Shown piece after piece: positions 25,628 through 35,364 of a DNA stretch of 64,000 nucleotides. Source of the DNA: DATLZB01 sp035574175 (lineage in GTDB: Bacteria > Pseudomonadota > Alphaproteobacteria > Rhizobiales > Hyphomicrobiaceae); contig DATLZB010000012.1 of NCBI GenBank assembly GCA_035574175.1, positions 30,199 through 94,198 on the forward strand, written 5' to 3'. How positions within the stretch are numbered: position 1 is the stretch's first letter; every line of letters begins with the position of its first letter. The position numbers and the translations under genes are program-made. Under the pieces are notes generated by a model. The model made no database searches. It was not told where the DNA came from and saw nothing but the letters and a program-made list of their open reading frames with translations.

Positions 25628-26971
25628 ATGCTGACATCGATTGAACCGAGCGACACCCTGGGCCGGCTGATCGCTGAGCGTGCCGCCACCGTCGGCGTGA
25701 TCGGCCTCGGCTACGTCGGCCTGCCGCTGGCGGCCGCGGTGGCGCGCGCGGGCTTTTCGACCATCGGCTTCGACATCGATGCCGGCAAGGTGTCGGACAT
25801 CAACGCGGCAACCTCCTACATTTATGCGGTCAGCGATGCGCTCCTTTCCGAGCTGGTGCAGCGCGGGACGCTGCGCGCGACCCAGGACTTCGGGGAACTC
25901 GCGTCGTGCGACGTCATCATCATTTGCGTGCCGACGCCGCTGACCAAACACCGCGAGCCGGACCTCTCCTTCGTGGAGAACACCGCGCTCACCATCGCGC
26001 GGCACTTGCGCAAGGGCCAGCTCGTGGTGCTCGAGTCGACAACCTACCCCGGCACGACGAGCGAGGTCCTGAAGCCGATCCTGGAGCGGGGGGGGCTGAA
26101 AAGCGGGTCCGACTTCTTCCTCGGCTTCTCGCCGGAGCGGGAAGACCCTGGCAACGCCAGCTTTGAAACGGTGAGCATCCCGAAGATCGTTGCCGGCGAC
26201 GGTGGGGCAGCAAAGGAGCTGATGGCGCGCTTTTATGGAGCGGTCGTGAAGCGGGTCGTGCCCGTCTCCTCCACCGAAGTGGCGGAGGCGGTCAAGATCA
26301 CCGAGAACGTGTTCCGGGCCGTCAATATCGCGCTCGTCAACGAGCTCAAGGTGATCTACGACGCCATGGGCATCGACGTCTGGGAGGTGATCGATGCGGC
26401 TGCAACCAAGCCGTTCGGATACATGCCCTTCTACCCGGGCCCCGGGCTCGGCGGGCACTGCATCCCGATCGACCCGTTCTACCTGACCTGGAAATCGCGC
26501 GAGCACGAGCTGACCACCCGCTTCATCGAACTGGCAGGCGAAATCAACCTGTCGATGCCGCGCTACGTGGTGGGAAAGCTCGAGGCTGCTCTCGATAGGC
26601 GCTTCTCCCGCTCGCTCGGCAGCGCACGCATTCTGATCCTCGGTCTCGCCTATAAGAAGAATGTCGCCGACATTCGCGAAAGCCCGTCCTTGAAGCTGAT
26701 CGAGCTGATCGAGCGGCGCGGTGCCAAGGTCGATTTTCACGACCCCCACGTCGCCGCCATACCGGCCACACGCGCTTACCCCGAGATCGAGGGTCGCCAG
26801 TCGGTGGACCTCACTCCCACGGCCCTCGCGTCTTACGACGCCGTCATCGTCGTTACCGACCACGACGCGGTCGACTACGCCCTCGTTGCCGCCCACGCGC
26901 GGCTGCTGATCGACACGCGCAACGTCTTTCAGCGCAAGGGCATCGCCGGCGACCACATCGTCAAATCGTGA
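25628..26971 (+). CDS. wbpA: UDP-N-acetyl-hexosamine 6-dehydrogenase (WbpA/TviB type)
   Basis: A 447-residue NAD-dependent enzyme oxidising C6 of a UDP-N-acetylhexosamine to the uronic acid. The Rossmann motif VGVIGLGYVGLPLA lies near residue 20, the catalytic cysteine is C278 in GLGGHCIPIDPFYL, and ILGLAYKKNVADIRESPS marks the C-terminal domain. The GGHCIPIDPFYL version is typical of WbpA/WbpO/TviB rather than of UDP-glucose dehydrogenase. WbpB-, WbpE- and WbpD-like genes at 46.8-49.6 kb could carry the product on to UDP-GlcNAc3NAcA. It is a single plus-strand gene here, converging on the beta-helix gene with a 16-base gap. Confidence 0.9.
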   Translation: MLTSIEPSDTLGRLIAERAATVGVIGLGYVGLPLAAAVARAGFSTIGFDIDAGKVSDINAATSYIYAVSDALLSELVQRGTLRATQDFGELASCDVIIICVPTPLTKHREPDLSFVENTALTIARHLRKGQLVVLESTTYPGTTSEVLKPILERGGLKSGSDFFLGFSPEREDPGNASFETVSIPKIVAGDGGAAKELMARFYGAVVKRVVPVSSTEVAEAVKITENVFRAVNIALVNELKVIYDAMGIDVWEVIDAAATKPFGYMPFYPGPGLGGHCIPIDPFYLTWKSREHELTTRFIELAGEINLSMPRYVVGKLEAALDRRFSRSLGSARILILGLAYKKNVADIRESPSLKLIELIERRGAKVDFHDPHVAAIPATRAYPEIEGRQSVDLTPTALASYDAVIVVTDHDAVDYALVAAHARLLIDTRNVFQRKGIAGDHIVKS

Positions 26972-26987
26972 GCGAACGGCCCTTAGC

Positions 26988-28226
26988 CTAGTCGGCGGTG
27001 AATTCGTAGGCGCCCATGTCCGGTGGGCCGCCGATCCGGCTCACGCCCGCGATGTCGCTGGCCACCGTCGCTGTCAGGTCCTCTCCGGCATCGATCGGTG
27101 CACTTCTCGCCACCAGGCGATAGTCGCCCGCCGCTCTGCCGACAAAGAACGTGTCTTGAGCAGGGATGTTGCCTGCCGTTGCCGGGCCGATGTTGTTGCG
27201 GATGTCCACCCTGGCGCCGCCCGAGACGACGACGGCCCGCGCCTCGGGCACGTCTATGGTGTTGTGATAGATGCGGCGGAGGTAGTCGTCGGCATCGGCA
27301 TTGTCGATGCTGATCCCGCGGTACTTGCCGGTCTGGCCGTAGATCACGTTGTTGAACACGGTGGCGCCCGTGTGCACGCCGATGCCGGTCTTCGCCATTC
27401 GAATGACGTTGTTCTTGATGACGTGGTTTGGATTGGAGCCAAAGTATCGCTCGTGCTCCATCACCTCGATGGCGCCCCAGCCGGGACTGGTGATCCCCGG
27501 GTCCAGCAGGCAGTCGTGCAACGTGTTGCCATCGATCACGACATTGTAGGTCCCTTCCTTCGCCTCGATGCACTCGTCCCCGGTGTTGTAGATCACATTG
27601 TTCCTCACCAGGACGTCATGGGTGTTGTCGTATGGGGGGGAGGCCGGCTGCTGACTGGAGGAGGTGCCGATATAGACCCCCTCGCCGTTGGACCGCCACT
27701 TCCTAGTGTCGTGGATCAACGAGCGCTCGATCGTGACGAAACTGGAATTGAGCCTGATGCGGACGGCCTCCTGCCCGATGTTGTGAACGTGCAAGTTCTG
27801 CAGGAGAATATTGCTGGACCGCTCGACGAACAGCCCCTGCTGAAACTCCGTGATCGTGAATCCGACGAAGCGGATGAAGCTGCTGTTGCTGATCCGGTTG
27901 CGGCCGCTGTGCACGCCTTCCCCGCGGATGACCGGAGCGTGTCCAGGGTAGTTTCTGAAGGTGATATAGCTGGCGCCCCCATCTCGGTCGGAGATCTGAA
28001 CGTCCTCTCGATAGATGCCGTTCTTGACGTAGACGACATCGCCGGCGCGGACCTGGGTAACGGCAAAGCCGATCGTGCACCAGGGTTGGGTTTGCGAGCC
28101 CCCCGAGGGGACGTCGCTGCACGGCGGCGCGCCCGAATTATCGACGTACCACTCTTCGGCGCTGGCACCGCAGACTGCGGCGCCGAGAGCCAGCAGAGCG
28201 GCTGTCAAGGTGGACGTCCTGAGCAT
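26988..28226 (-). CDS. Secreted right-handed parallel beta-helix protein
   Basis: A 412-residue protein with a Sec signal peptide (hydrophobic residues 5-20, cut probably after SAEE-like AxA near 23) followed by repeats of pectate-lyase-like beta-helix coils. Examples are SNILLQNLHVHN, HDVLVRNNVIYN, YNVVIDGNTLHD and NHVIKNNVIRM, with regularly spaced Asn. The fold is used by polysaccharide lyases, hydrolases and epimerases such as AlgG. No catalytic residues can be named with safety. As the last gene of the minus-strand decoration operon it could trim or modify the exported polymer in the periplasm. The ATG has GGAAGGA just upstream. Confidence 0.8.
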   Translation of the reverse strand: MLRTSTLTAALLALGAAVCGASAEEWYVDNSGAPPCSDVPSGGSQTQPWCTIGFAVTQVRAGDVVYVKNGIYREDVQISDRDGGASYITFRNYPGHAPVIRGEGVHSGRNRISNSSFIRFVGFTITEFQQGLFVERSSNILLQNLHVHNIGQEAVRIRLNSSFVTIERSLIHDTRKWRSNGEGVYIGTSSSQQPASPPYDNTHDVLVRNNVIYNTGDECIEAKEGTYNVVIDGNTLHDCLLDPGITSPGWGAIEVMEHERYFGSNPNHVIKNNVIRMAKTGIGVHTGATVFNNVIYGQTGKYRGISIDNADADDYLRRIYHNTIDVPEARAVVVSGGARVDIRNNIGPATAGNIPAQDTFFVGRAAGDYRLVARSAPIDAGEDLTATVASDIAGVSRIGGPPDMGAYEFTAD

Positions 28227-28326
28227 CGCTTTCCTTCCGCAGCCGCCGCGCCGTCCTGCTAAGCGCTCCTTCGCACCGTCCACTGCCAGCCGTTGCCCGG
28301 CACCGCCGCTGCCGGGAGGCACTGGC

Positions 28327-29631
28327 TCAGCGTCGCGCGGCCTCAAGGTAGACGTTGCGGGTCGTTTCAGCGACGGCTTCCCACGAATGCCGCTCGCGGA
28401 TGTAATCGCGTATCTGTCCGCGCCGGCGCTCGAGTTCTCGATAAAGCGGGCTCGCGAAATAGCGCTCGATCGCGGCCGCGAGAGCAAGCGGGTCCTCCGG
28501 CTTGCAGACAAACCCCGTCTCGCCCTCGACGACATCCTCGCGCAGCGAGCCGACGTCGGTGGCGATCACCGGCAAGCCGAAGCTGTACGCCAGGAACATT
28601 ACACCGCTTTGAAAGATCCGCGTGTACGGCAGCACGGTCACATCCGCAGCCTTGAAGTACAGCTCCACCTCGTCGTCGGGAATGAACTCCATCCTGACCA
28701 TGCTCCGTTCGCGAACGCTCTTGCGCGCAAGACGGTCGCGAATGTCGACAACGTAGGGGTCGGAGGGCTTCTTGGCCCGCCCGGCGACGATCAGGCGATA
28801 TGGCCCGCCGCTGCCGACAAGGTGCTCGAAGGCTTCGATCAGGTGCTCGAGGCCCTTGTAGGCAGCGATGTTGCCGAAAAAGAGGATCGCTCGCTCCTCG
28901 CTGGCGATGCCGAGCCGCTCCCTTGCCTCGGCCGGTGTGAGTGCCGTATTTGGAACGGCTTCGTTGATGCCGAAGCGAACCACGCTGACGGCCTCCCTGG
29001 GGACGCGGAAAGCCTGCACGAGCTCGCTTTTCATCTGCTCGGTGTGGACAAAGATGTGGTCGCAGAGGCGGTACTGGATGCCGAGCGTGAGGCGGTTGAG
29101 CCAGGAGTCGGTCCCGTCCCTCGCGGCGGCGTTGACGTTGTGGGCGGTGAGCACAATCCTCTTACCCAACGCCTTGTAGTAGAGCATCAACAGCGTGCGG
29201 TCGAAATGCTCGAACTTGTTGTTCCAAAGAATGTGGAACACTCTCGGCTTGGCCGTGGCCGCGTAGCCTATGAGACGGGCGTAATAGGCGAGCACCCGCC
29301 ACGCCTTCTCGACATAACCGGCGTCCTTGCGGCCGTTCCTGCGGAAATGGAAATACGTCAGGGCCGGCGCGGTGCGCAGTTCGGGCCCATCTACTTCGTC
29401 GCCGCCGATGAAATCGAGCCTCACGCCCTTTTCCATCAGTGCCATGGCGAGCCCGACCGCGTAGGCGCGGTCTCCGCCGCCGGTGAGGAGGGCGGCCTCT
29501 ACCACGGCCGGGGCATCCTGCCCCACCTCAGGTCCGGCACCGGGAGGTCGCGCGCCGATAAGAACGGCGCGGGGTCCGGCCAACTTAGGTACTTCTTGAG
29601 GCTGCAACCGCGTGTTCCCCGACCTTGCCAT
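28327..29631 (-). CDS. Glycosyltransferase family 4 protein
   Basis: A 434-residue GT4 enzyme. Features are an N-terminal glycine-rich loop (TGGGDRAYAVGLAMAL), a central VLTAHNVNAAARD, the second-domain strand ILFFGNIAAYKGLEHLIEAF, and the donor site YTRIFQSGVMFLAYSFGLPVIATDVG, where the usual E-x7-E glutamate region sits. The ATG at 29631 overlaps the end of the O-antigen ligase gene by 47 bases and leaves a long, poorly conserved N-terminus of about 45 residues, so a later start is possible. The sugar transferred is unknown. Confidence 0.87.
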   Translation of the reverse strand: MARSGNTRLQPQEVPKLAGPRAVLIGARPPGAGPEVGQDAPAVVEAALLTGGGDRAYAVGLAMALMEKGVRLDFIGGDEVDGPELRTAPALTYFHFRRNGRKDAGYVEKAWRVLAYYARLIGYAATAKPRVFHILWNNKFEHFDRTLLMLYYKALGKRIVLTAHNVNAAARDGTDSWLNRLTLGIQYRLCDHIFVHTEQMKSELVQAFRVPREAVSVVRFGINEAVPNTALTPAEARERLGIASEERAILFFGNIAAYKGLEHLIEAFEHLVGSGGPYRLIVAGRAKKPSDPYVVDIRDRLARKSVRERSMVRMEFIPDDEVELYFKAADVTVLPYTRIFQSGVMFLAYSFGLPVIATDVGSLREDVVEGETGFVCKPEDPLALAAAIERYFASPLYRELERRRGQIRDYIRERHSWEAVAETTRNVYLEAARR

Positions 29632-31042
29632 GCACACTCGATCGAGCCCTGCGTATGTCGAAACTTGGCAGGGGTTGCTTCAAGCGTACATCCTTCGGAA
29701 CCCTGGTGATCGCCAGCAGCAGAACGAACCACATGGGAGCCGATATTCTGAACAACGCCGCCTCGGTGAAGTTGTAGACGATGCCGGTAACGAAATAAGC
29801 AAGCATCAGTGTTCCCTCAAAAGAGGATCGACGCAGGCGTCTCATCACCGTCTGATAACCGGCCGCCAGCACCAGCGCGAGTAACCCGATTCCTACCCAT
29901 CCGAGGTTGAGGTAGACCTCGAGATAACCGTTGTGAGCCTGGTTCGGCGCCCAGCGGTACTCACTCCAGATCCGCTCCAGACGCGGCCCAAGCCAGAAAT
30001 TCTCAAAGCCCGTCCCAAACCAGTTGCTTGCCGTGTGCGCGAGCAGGAGCTCCCATATCATGGTCCGGTCGGTCAATGTCGGGTCCTTGCCCAGCATCTT
30101 GAGAATGGTCTCGATCCCGATGAAGAGAACCATGCTCGGGACGGCAATCAACACCGCCACCAGCGCATGAATGGTCAACCGGTCGACGATTACCCTTTCA
30201 AGCTGCCTGCTGCGCCCGAGCGCTCCGCCCTGCGCCGGCACTCGTCGGAGTTCGAGCGCCAAGAGCACGCAAACCCCGAGAGCGAAGCACGCCAGAGCGG
30301 TCATCGATCTGGCCAGCCAGAACAGCCATGCGACCATAACCAGAATCGCTGCATGGGCGATTGCACGCCGGCCTCGTCCCGCCTGCTGCGGGTCGAACAA
30401 GGCCGTGAGAAGCTGCCACAGCGACGTCAGGCCGAAGATCAGGCAGATGGCGCCGAGAGAATTCTTGTTGGTCGTCACGCCCGAATAGTAGGTGGTCCAA
30501 TCCCAGCGATCGTAATAGCGCGCAAGATCGGGGTAATATTTGATCATCAGAACCGAGAGCGGGATCAGGATGAAGCCGGTGCGCACGAGCAGGCGCTTGA
30601 TCGCCGCGAGCGGGTCGCGATCGCTCACCACGACGAGCACCATGATGAGATCGCCAGCGGCCTTCACCCACCGCTTGAGGCCGACATCGGGATAATCGGC
30701 CCACGTCAGGCTCAACAGACAGTATAGTAGGAAGAACGCCACAAAGGCGTTTGCTTGCAGGAGCTTGGCGACCCGGCCCGCCCGCACGAGCAGAACGAGC
30801 AGCCCCAATGCGATCAGCCCGGCGTAGACCGCACGGTTGATGGGATCGCCTTCCAGCAGCGCCTCCGAGGACGCCCCGGGACGCGCCGACTGGAGCCACT
30901 CGGATGGCGAGCGCGACGCGGCGAGAGAAAACCAGATGACGGGTATCCAAAGGGCGAGTGAGGTCCGAGCCCTATCCCTATCGAGCCAGAACAGCCCCGC
31001 AATCAGGGCCCCATAAAGCAGGGTGGCGATCGACGCAGCCAT
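29585..31042 (-). CDS. O-antigen ligase / polymerase family membrane protein (WaaL/Wzy_C)
   Basis: About 485 residues with roughly 11 hydrophobic segments and one long periplasmic loop. The loop carries the Wzy_C signature around APNQAHNGYLEVYLNLGWVG (His near 369), placed as in WaaL ligases, and the inward segment RDPLAAIKRLLVRTG. Such proteins either ligate polymer to lipid A core or polymerise repeat units; sequence alone does not separate the two. It is the only such protein in the window, so it may act as the missing Wzy polymerase. I choose the ATG at 31042; a TTG at 31096 would overlap the upstream gene. Neither has a clear Shine-Dalgarno. Confidence 0.85.
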   Translation of the reverse strand: MAASIATLLYGALIAGLFWLDRDRARTSLALWIPVIWFSLAASRSPSEWLQSARPGASSEALLEGDPINRAVYAGLIALGLLVLLVRAGRVAKLLQANAFVAFFLLYCLLSLTWADYPDVGLKRWVKAAGDLIMVLVVVSDRDPLAAIKRLLVRTGFILIPLSVLMIKYYPDLARYYDRWDWTTYYSGVTTNKNSLGAICLIFGLTSLWQLLTALFDPQQAGRGRRAIAHAAILVMVAWLFWLARSMTALACFALGVCVLLALELRRVPAQGGALGRSRQLERVIVDRLTIHALVAVLIAVPSMVLFIGIETILKMLGKDPTLTDRTMIWELLLAHTASNWFGTGFENFWLGPRLERIWSEYRWAPNQAHNGYLEVYLNLGWVGIGLLALVLAAGYQTVMRRLRRSSFEGTLMLAYFVTGIVYNFTEAALFRISAPMWFVLLLAITRVPKDVRLKQPLPSFDIRRARSSVHGKVGEHAVAASRST

Positions 31043-31083
31043 TCTAAGTTCGCCATTCGCTTTGGTTACAAACGGCCAGCACG

Positions 31084-31980
31084 CTAGGGGATCCAAACGC
31101 CCATGCGACCGGCCCTGCGATACCAGGCCTCTCGAAATTGCCGCATCATCGCCACCAAAGGATCAGGAATCCCGCCGTACAGGCCATGCTGCAGCCCGAG
31201 GTTCAACGCTAACCTGCCGCGGTGCGTGAGAGGAATATAGTAGCGGGGAATATCGTAACGCCGGAAGCCGTTGCGTTCCTTGAAGTCGCTGAGGCTGTCC
31301 CGCTGCTTCTTCCAGTACGAGAACTTTGAGTACACCAGATACGGAACTGCGCGCCTTTCGCAGGCCCTCACCGATTCCGCGATCAGCGCGTTCATGGGCG
31401 CCTTGTCCCTGTGCTCCACCAACGAGAGGATGTGCATGACCGCCGCCTGCGAGCGCGCTCGGTCCATCGTCAGCTTGGCAAAGCCAACAAGCTTCTCGCC
31501 GAGGAAGGCACCGATGAACACGCTGGAGGCAAGAAATGTGGCGCTCATCCGCCGGACCGTCTCGACATCCTTGCCAAAGTGCGGGAAGGGTCTGCGTTGG
31601 CGCACCGGGCACTCGTTGTAGATCTCCCAAATTCCCTTCACCAGATTGTCGTCGAAGGGTACCTCGCGAAGGGATATACCCTTTTTCTCCGCCCGCCGAA
31701 CCATGTTGCGGGTCTTGGCATCGATCTGCCGCGTCCACCAGTGCTCGAATGTGGTGATGGGCATCGCTGCCAGGTTGTCCCATTCCATCGCATAGCGATA
31801 GAGCGGCGGCTGCCCGGGCAGCTTCTGGATGAAGGTGAAGAGGTCGAGCCCGGCTCCGGCGCGCGTAATCTCCGCAAGCAGGGGCTCGGGGTCCTCCACG
31901 TATTCAAAGCCCTCCGCCTCCAAGCGGCCGATCCGGATCAAACGCCCCTCAATGGTCAGCTCATGCCCGCAAAGTTCCAT
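31084..31980 (-). CDS. GNAT-fold acyltransferase-like protein
   Basis: A 298-residue protein of unknown exact function. Residues about 95-260 look like a GNAT domain: NMVRRAEKKGISLREV and FIGAFLGEKLVGFAKLTMD fit the strand pattern of FemAB/GNAT acyltransferases acting on cell-envelope sugars. Similar proteins turn up in polysaccharide loci. It sits between the ChbG-like deacetylase (one-base TGATG overlap) and the O-antigen ligase. Deacetylation followed by acylation of an amino sugar would be a logical pairing; this is inference. Confidence 0.65.
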   Translation of the reverse strand: MELCGHELTIEGRLIRIGRLEAEGFEYVEDPEPLLAEITRAGAGLDLFTFIQKLPGQPPLYRYAMEWDNLAAMPITTFEHWWTRQIDAKTRNMVRRAEKKGISLREVPFDDNLVKGIWEIYNECPVRQRRPFPHFGKDVETVRRMSATFLASSVFIGAFLGEKLVGFAKLTMDRARSQAAVMHILSLVEHRDKAPMNALIAESVRACERRAVPYLVYSKFSYWKKQRDSLSDFKERNGFRRYDIPRYYIPLTHRGRLALNLGLQHGLYGGIPDPLVAMMRQFREAWYRRAGRMGVWIP

Positions 31981-32813
31981 CAGTCCAGTCCCCGTTCGAG
32001 CCGGGCTCGCACGACCGACGGCCGCGCCAGGCGCACGTCGCCAATTTGGCGAAAGAACGCCCCTCCGGCCAGATAACGATACTCATCCGGGTTAACGGGG
32101 TGGGTTTCCACCTCGACCGTGAACTGCCTTGCCAAGGTGTAAATCTTCTCAAGCCGACTCACCGGCTCGAGCGGGGGCAGGGAGAAGAAATAATCGGTGA
32201 GCCAGTGCCGACGGGCGAGAGCCCGGTCCACCAGGTTCCGATAGAGCGTGTTGCCTAAGCTCTTTTCCCCGCGATCGAAGGAGAAGTTCCTGCGCACCAT
32301 CGTCCCGCGCGGGAGCAATTTCTGCAAGAGAACATTCGCACACAGATGCATGTGATGGTGCCCATCGATCCTCTCCGCCGGAAACCCGTAAAGGCGGTGA
32401 AACTCGTCGAGCTGCGCTTTCGTGACATACTGGAACGAGCGGATGAGCCCGGGATGAGGGACGACCTGGGCCAGGCGGTGCCGCCGCAAGTGGCGCGCGA
32501 TCCGCTCTTGGTGCTCGGCGAGGGGGACCGGCACCGACTTGCCGGAAAACGGCGCCGTAAAGTTCAGGTGGAGGCCCACTTCGATCGACTGCTCCCGGGC
32601 CAGCTCGGCCGCGCGCTCCGAGTCCTCCATGAACACCATCGCGCTCACCGACGATACGGCACCCGTCGCGCAGCACTCCGCGATGCGATCCGTGGTCGGC
32701 CGGTCGCGCCCGAAGTCGTCGGCGTTGAGGATCAGGGCGCCGCTCTTCGGCGTAGGCGCTCCGGTCTCAGAGCCGCCATTCCTCACCATCGCGGCTCCGA
32801 TGCGCTCATGCAT
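31980..32813 (-). CDS. ChbG/YdjC/HpnK-type carbohydrate deacetylase
   Basis: About 277 residues of the YdjC family, metal-dependent deacetylases of N-acetyl sugars. The family metal site is clear: NADDFG (30-35), GLHLN (near 82), DGHHHMH (near 150) and VETHPVNPDEY toward the C-terminus. The ATG at 32813 is used here; the ATG at 32789 has a better GGAG at 5 bases and may be the true start. Its stop overlaps the next start as TGATG. It likely de-N-acetylates a lipid-linked amino sugar of the polysaccharide. Confidence 0.85.
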   Translation of the reverse strand: MHERIGAAMVRNGGSETGAPTPKSGALILNADDFGRDRPTTDRIAECCATGAVSSVSAMVFMEDSERAAELAREQSIEVGLHLNFTAPFSGKSVPVPLAEHQERIARHLRRHRLAQVVPHPGLIRSFQYVTKAQLDEFHRLYGFPAERIDGHHHMHLCANVLLQKLLPRGTMVRRNFSFDRGEKSLGNTLYRNLVDRALARRHWLTDYFFSLPPLEPVSRLEKIYTLARQFTVEVETHPVNPDEYRYLAGGAFFRQIGDVRLARPSVVRARLERGLD

Positions 32814-32980
32814 CGCCGTTCCGACGTCCTCCCCAACGAGCCATTTGCCCACCGTGCTCCCTTCACGTTCAATGGTATCAGAGATCGACGGTCCTCGCGA
32901 TCAGTCCGTCGGTGGGCTACTTCTGCGTAATTGGCCTGATACGATTTGATCGGTGAATGCACTGAGCGCCCGGCGTTACC

Positions 32981-34225
32981 TCAGAAACAACTGCGAGAGG
33001 AGCCCGACAATACTGATCCGAAAGGACCCCTCCCGCCCGTATTTGTCCCTAGCCTTTTCGGGTATTCCTTGTTCCCCGTTGCCAAGCGTGGGTCCCGAGC
33101 ATCCGCCGGACCATCAATGCGTCCGCGAGCTGCTTTCCCCGCGAGAGTCCGCATCGCTCCCCGCAGCCGGTCGCCCAGGGTGACGCAGCCGCGGCTGAGC
33201 GCACTCGTGCAGCTGTCGAACTGTCCCAAAAAGTGCACGTCCTCGCCGTTGCTGCCGCACAGATCGGCCTTGAACTTGTAGGTGCCCGGGTTCGTCTGCG
33301 GGTTGATGCCGTGGAGGTCGTAGGTGGCGATACCGGCCGACTTCAATCGCTCGATCAGCCGCCAGTGCAGCAGGTACGAACCGCGGCTCTTGAGACCCGC
33401 GTCGCTGGTAGCACCAAAAAGGTAGAGGGCGGTGTCGCCGATCGCGCTGCAGATCAGCCCCGCGCACAGCCTGCCCTGGGCCTTGCAGAGCAGGATCATC
33501 ATCTTCTGATCGGCGGGGAGCCGCTGCTGGATCGCCCGGAACTCTCGGATGTCGTTCGGCTCGGCAAAGGACTTCCGGCGCACGAGCTCGCGATAGATGC
33601 CGATGAACGCCTCGAACAGCGCGTCGGCCGAACCTTCGACGACTTCGAGGTCGTTCTTCTCCGCGACCTTGAGGTAGCGGCGCCAATGCGGGCGCATCCC
33701 CTTGCGCAGCTCTTCCGTCGATTTGGTCAGATCAAGGCGCAGCGTCCGCTCCATCACTCCAAGGTCGCGGGCGTAGCCTTCCGCGGACAAAATCGAAGCA
33801 AAGTGGGAATGAACCTCCCTGAACAGCCGTGGCCTGAGCCTCACCACCAGGCCCCTTCTGCAAGCATACTCGTTGCGCAGCGCGCGCACGGCCTGCCGGA
33901 AAGCCTCCGTGTCGGCTTCGTGGGCACCCCTGCGCCAGAGCGGACCCCATCGAACATAGGCGATGCCGGCTCCGATGAGCGGCAGGGTCATAAGCCTTGC
34001 TTGCGCCGCCGCAACCGCTTCGCCGTCTTTCCTCAGCACGAGATGGCTGATGTTGCTGCGGCCGGCGCGAACCTCCTCGTAGGGCCACGTCTGATAGATG
34101 CTGGCATCGCGGAAGGCGGCGAGGATGCGCCGCCAGCCCGCTTCATCGACGGCATCAATCTCCACGCTGTAGCCGGCATCGAGCTCAACCGGCCCGCCTC
34201 GCCTTGTCAACGCCATGTCGTTCAC
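32981..34225 (-). CDS. FemAB-family aminoacyl/acyltransferase (double GNAT)
   Basis: A 414-residue FemAB-like protein. The family block RKGMRPHWRRYLKVAEKND and the following GIYRELVRRKSFAEP are typical, as is LYLFGATSDAGLKSRGSYLLHWRLIERLKSAG, which ends in YDLHGINPQTNPGTYKFK. Such enzymes transfer amino acids from tRNA, or acyl groups, to cell-envelope precursors; polysaccharide-locus members are mostly uncharacterised. The tail of about 45 residues is rich in Gly/Ser/Arg and looks disordered. I use the GTG at 34225, which overlaps the oxidoreductase stop as GTGA; the ATG at 34216 is an alternative. Confidence 0.83.
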   Translation of the reverse strand: MNDMALTRRGGPVELDAGYSVEIDAVDEAGWRRILAAFRDASIYQTWPYEEVRAGRSNISHLVLRKDGEAVAAAQARLMTLPLIGAGIAYVRWGPLWRRGAHEADTEAFRQAVRALRNEYACRRGLVVRLRPRLFREVHSHFASILSAEGYARDLGVMERTLRLDLTKSTEELRKGMRPHWRRYLKVAEKNDLEVVEGSADALFEAFIGIYRELVRRKSFAEPNDIREFRAIQQRLPADQKMMILLCKAQGRLCAGLICSAIGDTALYLFGATSDAGLKSRGSYLLHWRLIERLKSAGIATYDLHGINPQTNPGTYKFKADLCGSNGEDVHFLGQFDSCTSALSRGCVTLGDRLRGAMRTLAGKAARGRIDGPADARDPRLATGNKEYPKRLGTNTGGRGPFGSVLSGSSRSCF

Positions 34226-35364
34226 CGCCCCGTCACGCCGGCATTTGCCGGGTGCTGTTGCAATGGGCGCTCGCGGTCATCGCTCGGTCGTTGCGGCGCG
34301 AGTTGATCGAAGATGCTGTCCATGATCCTCGCCGTCGCCAGGATCTCCCGGTAGGGGATCGGTGGCGGCCCGCCGCCCTCGATCGAGCGGTAAAAGGACT
34401 CGATCAAACACTTCATGCCGGCCTTCATGTGGAAGTCCCTTCGCAGAAAGAGGCCGACGTTGGTCTTCAGGTTGCCGAGGTGCTGGCGGGCCAGCCCCAT
34501 CGGTGGGATGAACTTTTCGGCGAAGCTCTTGTAGCGGTCGCCCCGCACCCGGATCAGCGTCTCCTGGTCCTGATCTAGCACCAGCCCGTTGCGCGGACCG
34601 TAGATGCGGAACTCGTGCAGCGTGGGACGCATCTGCGAGGAGAACGTGAAATAGGCCGTCGTACGCTGCTCCTCACTGATGATGACACGCAGCTCATCGA
34701 TGATGTCGGTCTCTCCCATGCTTTTCAGCAGCGGACTGACGAACCCATGGGCGAGCACGGTGGGCGAGTCGCCGGTCAGATATTCGGCAATCCGCGCCAC
34801 GCCGTGGCTTATGATGTTGTGCAGCAGCTTGCCGGGCAGGCGGCGAACCCAATGGTTCTTGTCCGCCAGCAGAGCCCGCGCATAGGCCGGGTCGCCGAGG
34901 TCGTAGCAGAACGAGCTTTCCATGTGCACGGGCGGGCCACCGAGATAGCCGCTCTGAATGAGAGCCCGCATGCGCCGGGTGACATGGCTGAACTGGTCGT
35001 CGTGCCCGGCGGTCAGCTTGAGGCCCCGCGCCTCGGCGAGGCGGATGAGCGCTTCCGCTTCCGCCGCATAAAGAGTGACCGGCTTCTCCACGTAGACATG
35101 GCTGCCCTGCTCCAGGCAGTGCCGCGCAATCGCGTAATGCGTCTCGGCCGGTGTCGTGATGTGGACGACGTCGGGACGCGCCTTGTCGAGCAGCTCGGCC
35201 AGGTCCTCGAACCAGTGCTTGACCGGAAACCGCTCGTAGAGCTGCTTGGCCATGAGCGGCTCGCGATCGCAAACGGCCACGATTTCGCAACCCCGCACGC
35301 GCACGATCTGGGAAGCGTGCGCGTCGGCGATCTTGCCGCAGCCGACGATGGCAACCTTAAGCAC
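34222..35364 (-). CDS. Gfo/Idh/MocA-family sugar oxidoreductase
   Basis: A 380-residue NAD(P)-dependent oxidoreductase with Rossmann motif VAIVGCGKIADAH at the N-terminus and the catalytic-lysine motif YVEKPVTL. The C-terminal beta-sheet domain binds the sugar. The GTG at 35364 overlaps the upstream SDR stop by 8 bases and has GGAG before it; a TTG at 35388 is less likely. Its place between an SDR and a FemAB gene suggests oxidation or reduction of a nucleotide sugar before decoration. Substrate is not predictable. Confidence 0.87.
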   Translation of the reverse strand: MLKVAIVGCGKIADAHASQIVRVRGCEIVAVCDREPLMAKQLYERFPVKHWFEDLAELLDKARPDVVHITTPAETHYAIARHCLEQGSHVYVEKPVTLYAAEAEALIRLAEARGLKLTAGHDDQFSHVTRRMRALIQSGYLGGPPVHMESSFCYDLGDPAYARALLADKNHWVRRLPGKLLHNIISHGVARIAEYLTGDSPTVLAHGFVSPLLKSMGETDIIDELRVIISEEQRTTAYFTFSSQMRPTLHEFRIYGPRNGLVLDQDQETLIRVRGDRYKSFAEKFIPPMGLARQHLGNLKTNVGLFLRRDFHMKAGMKCLIESFYRSIEGGGPPPIPYREILATARIMDSIFDQLAPQRPSDDRERPLQQHPANAGVTGR

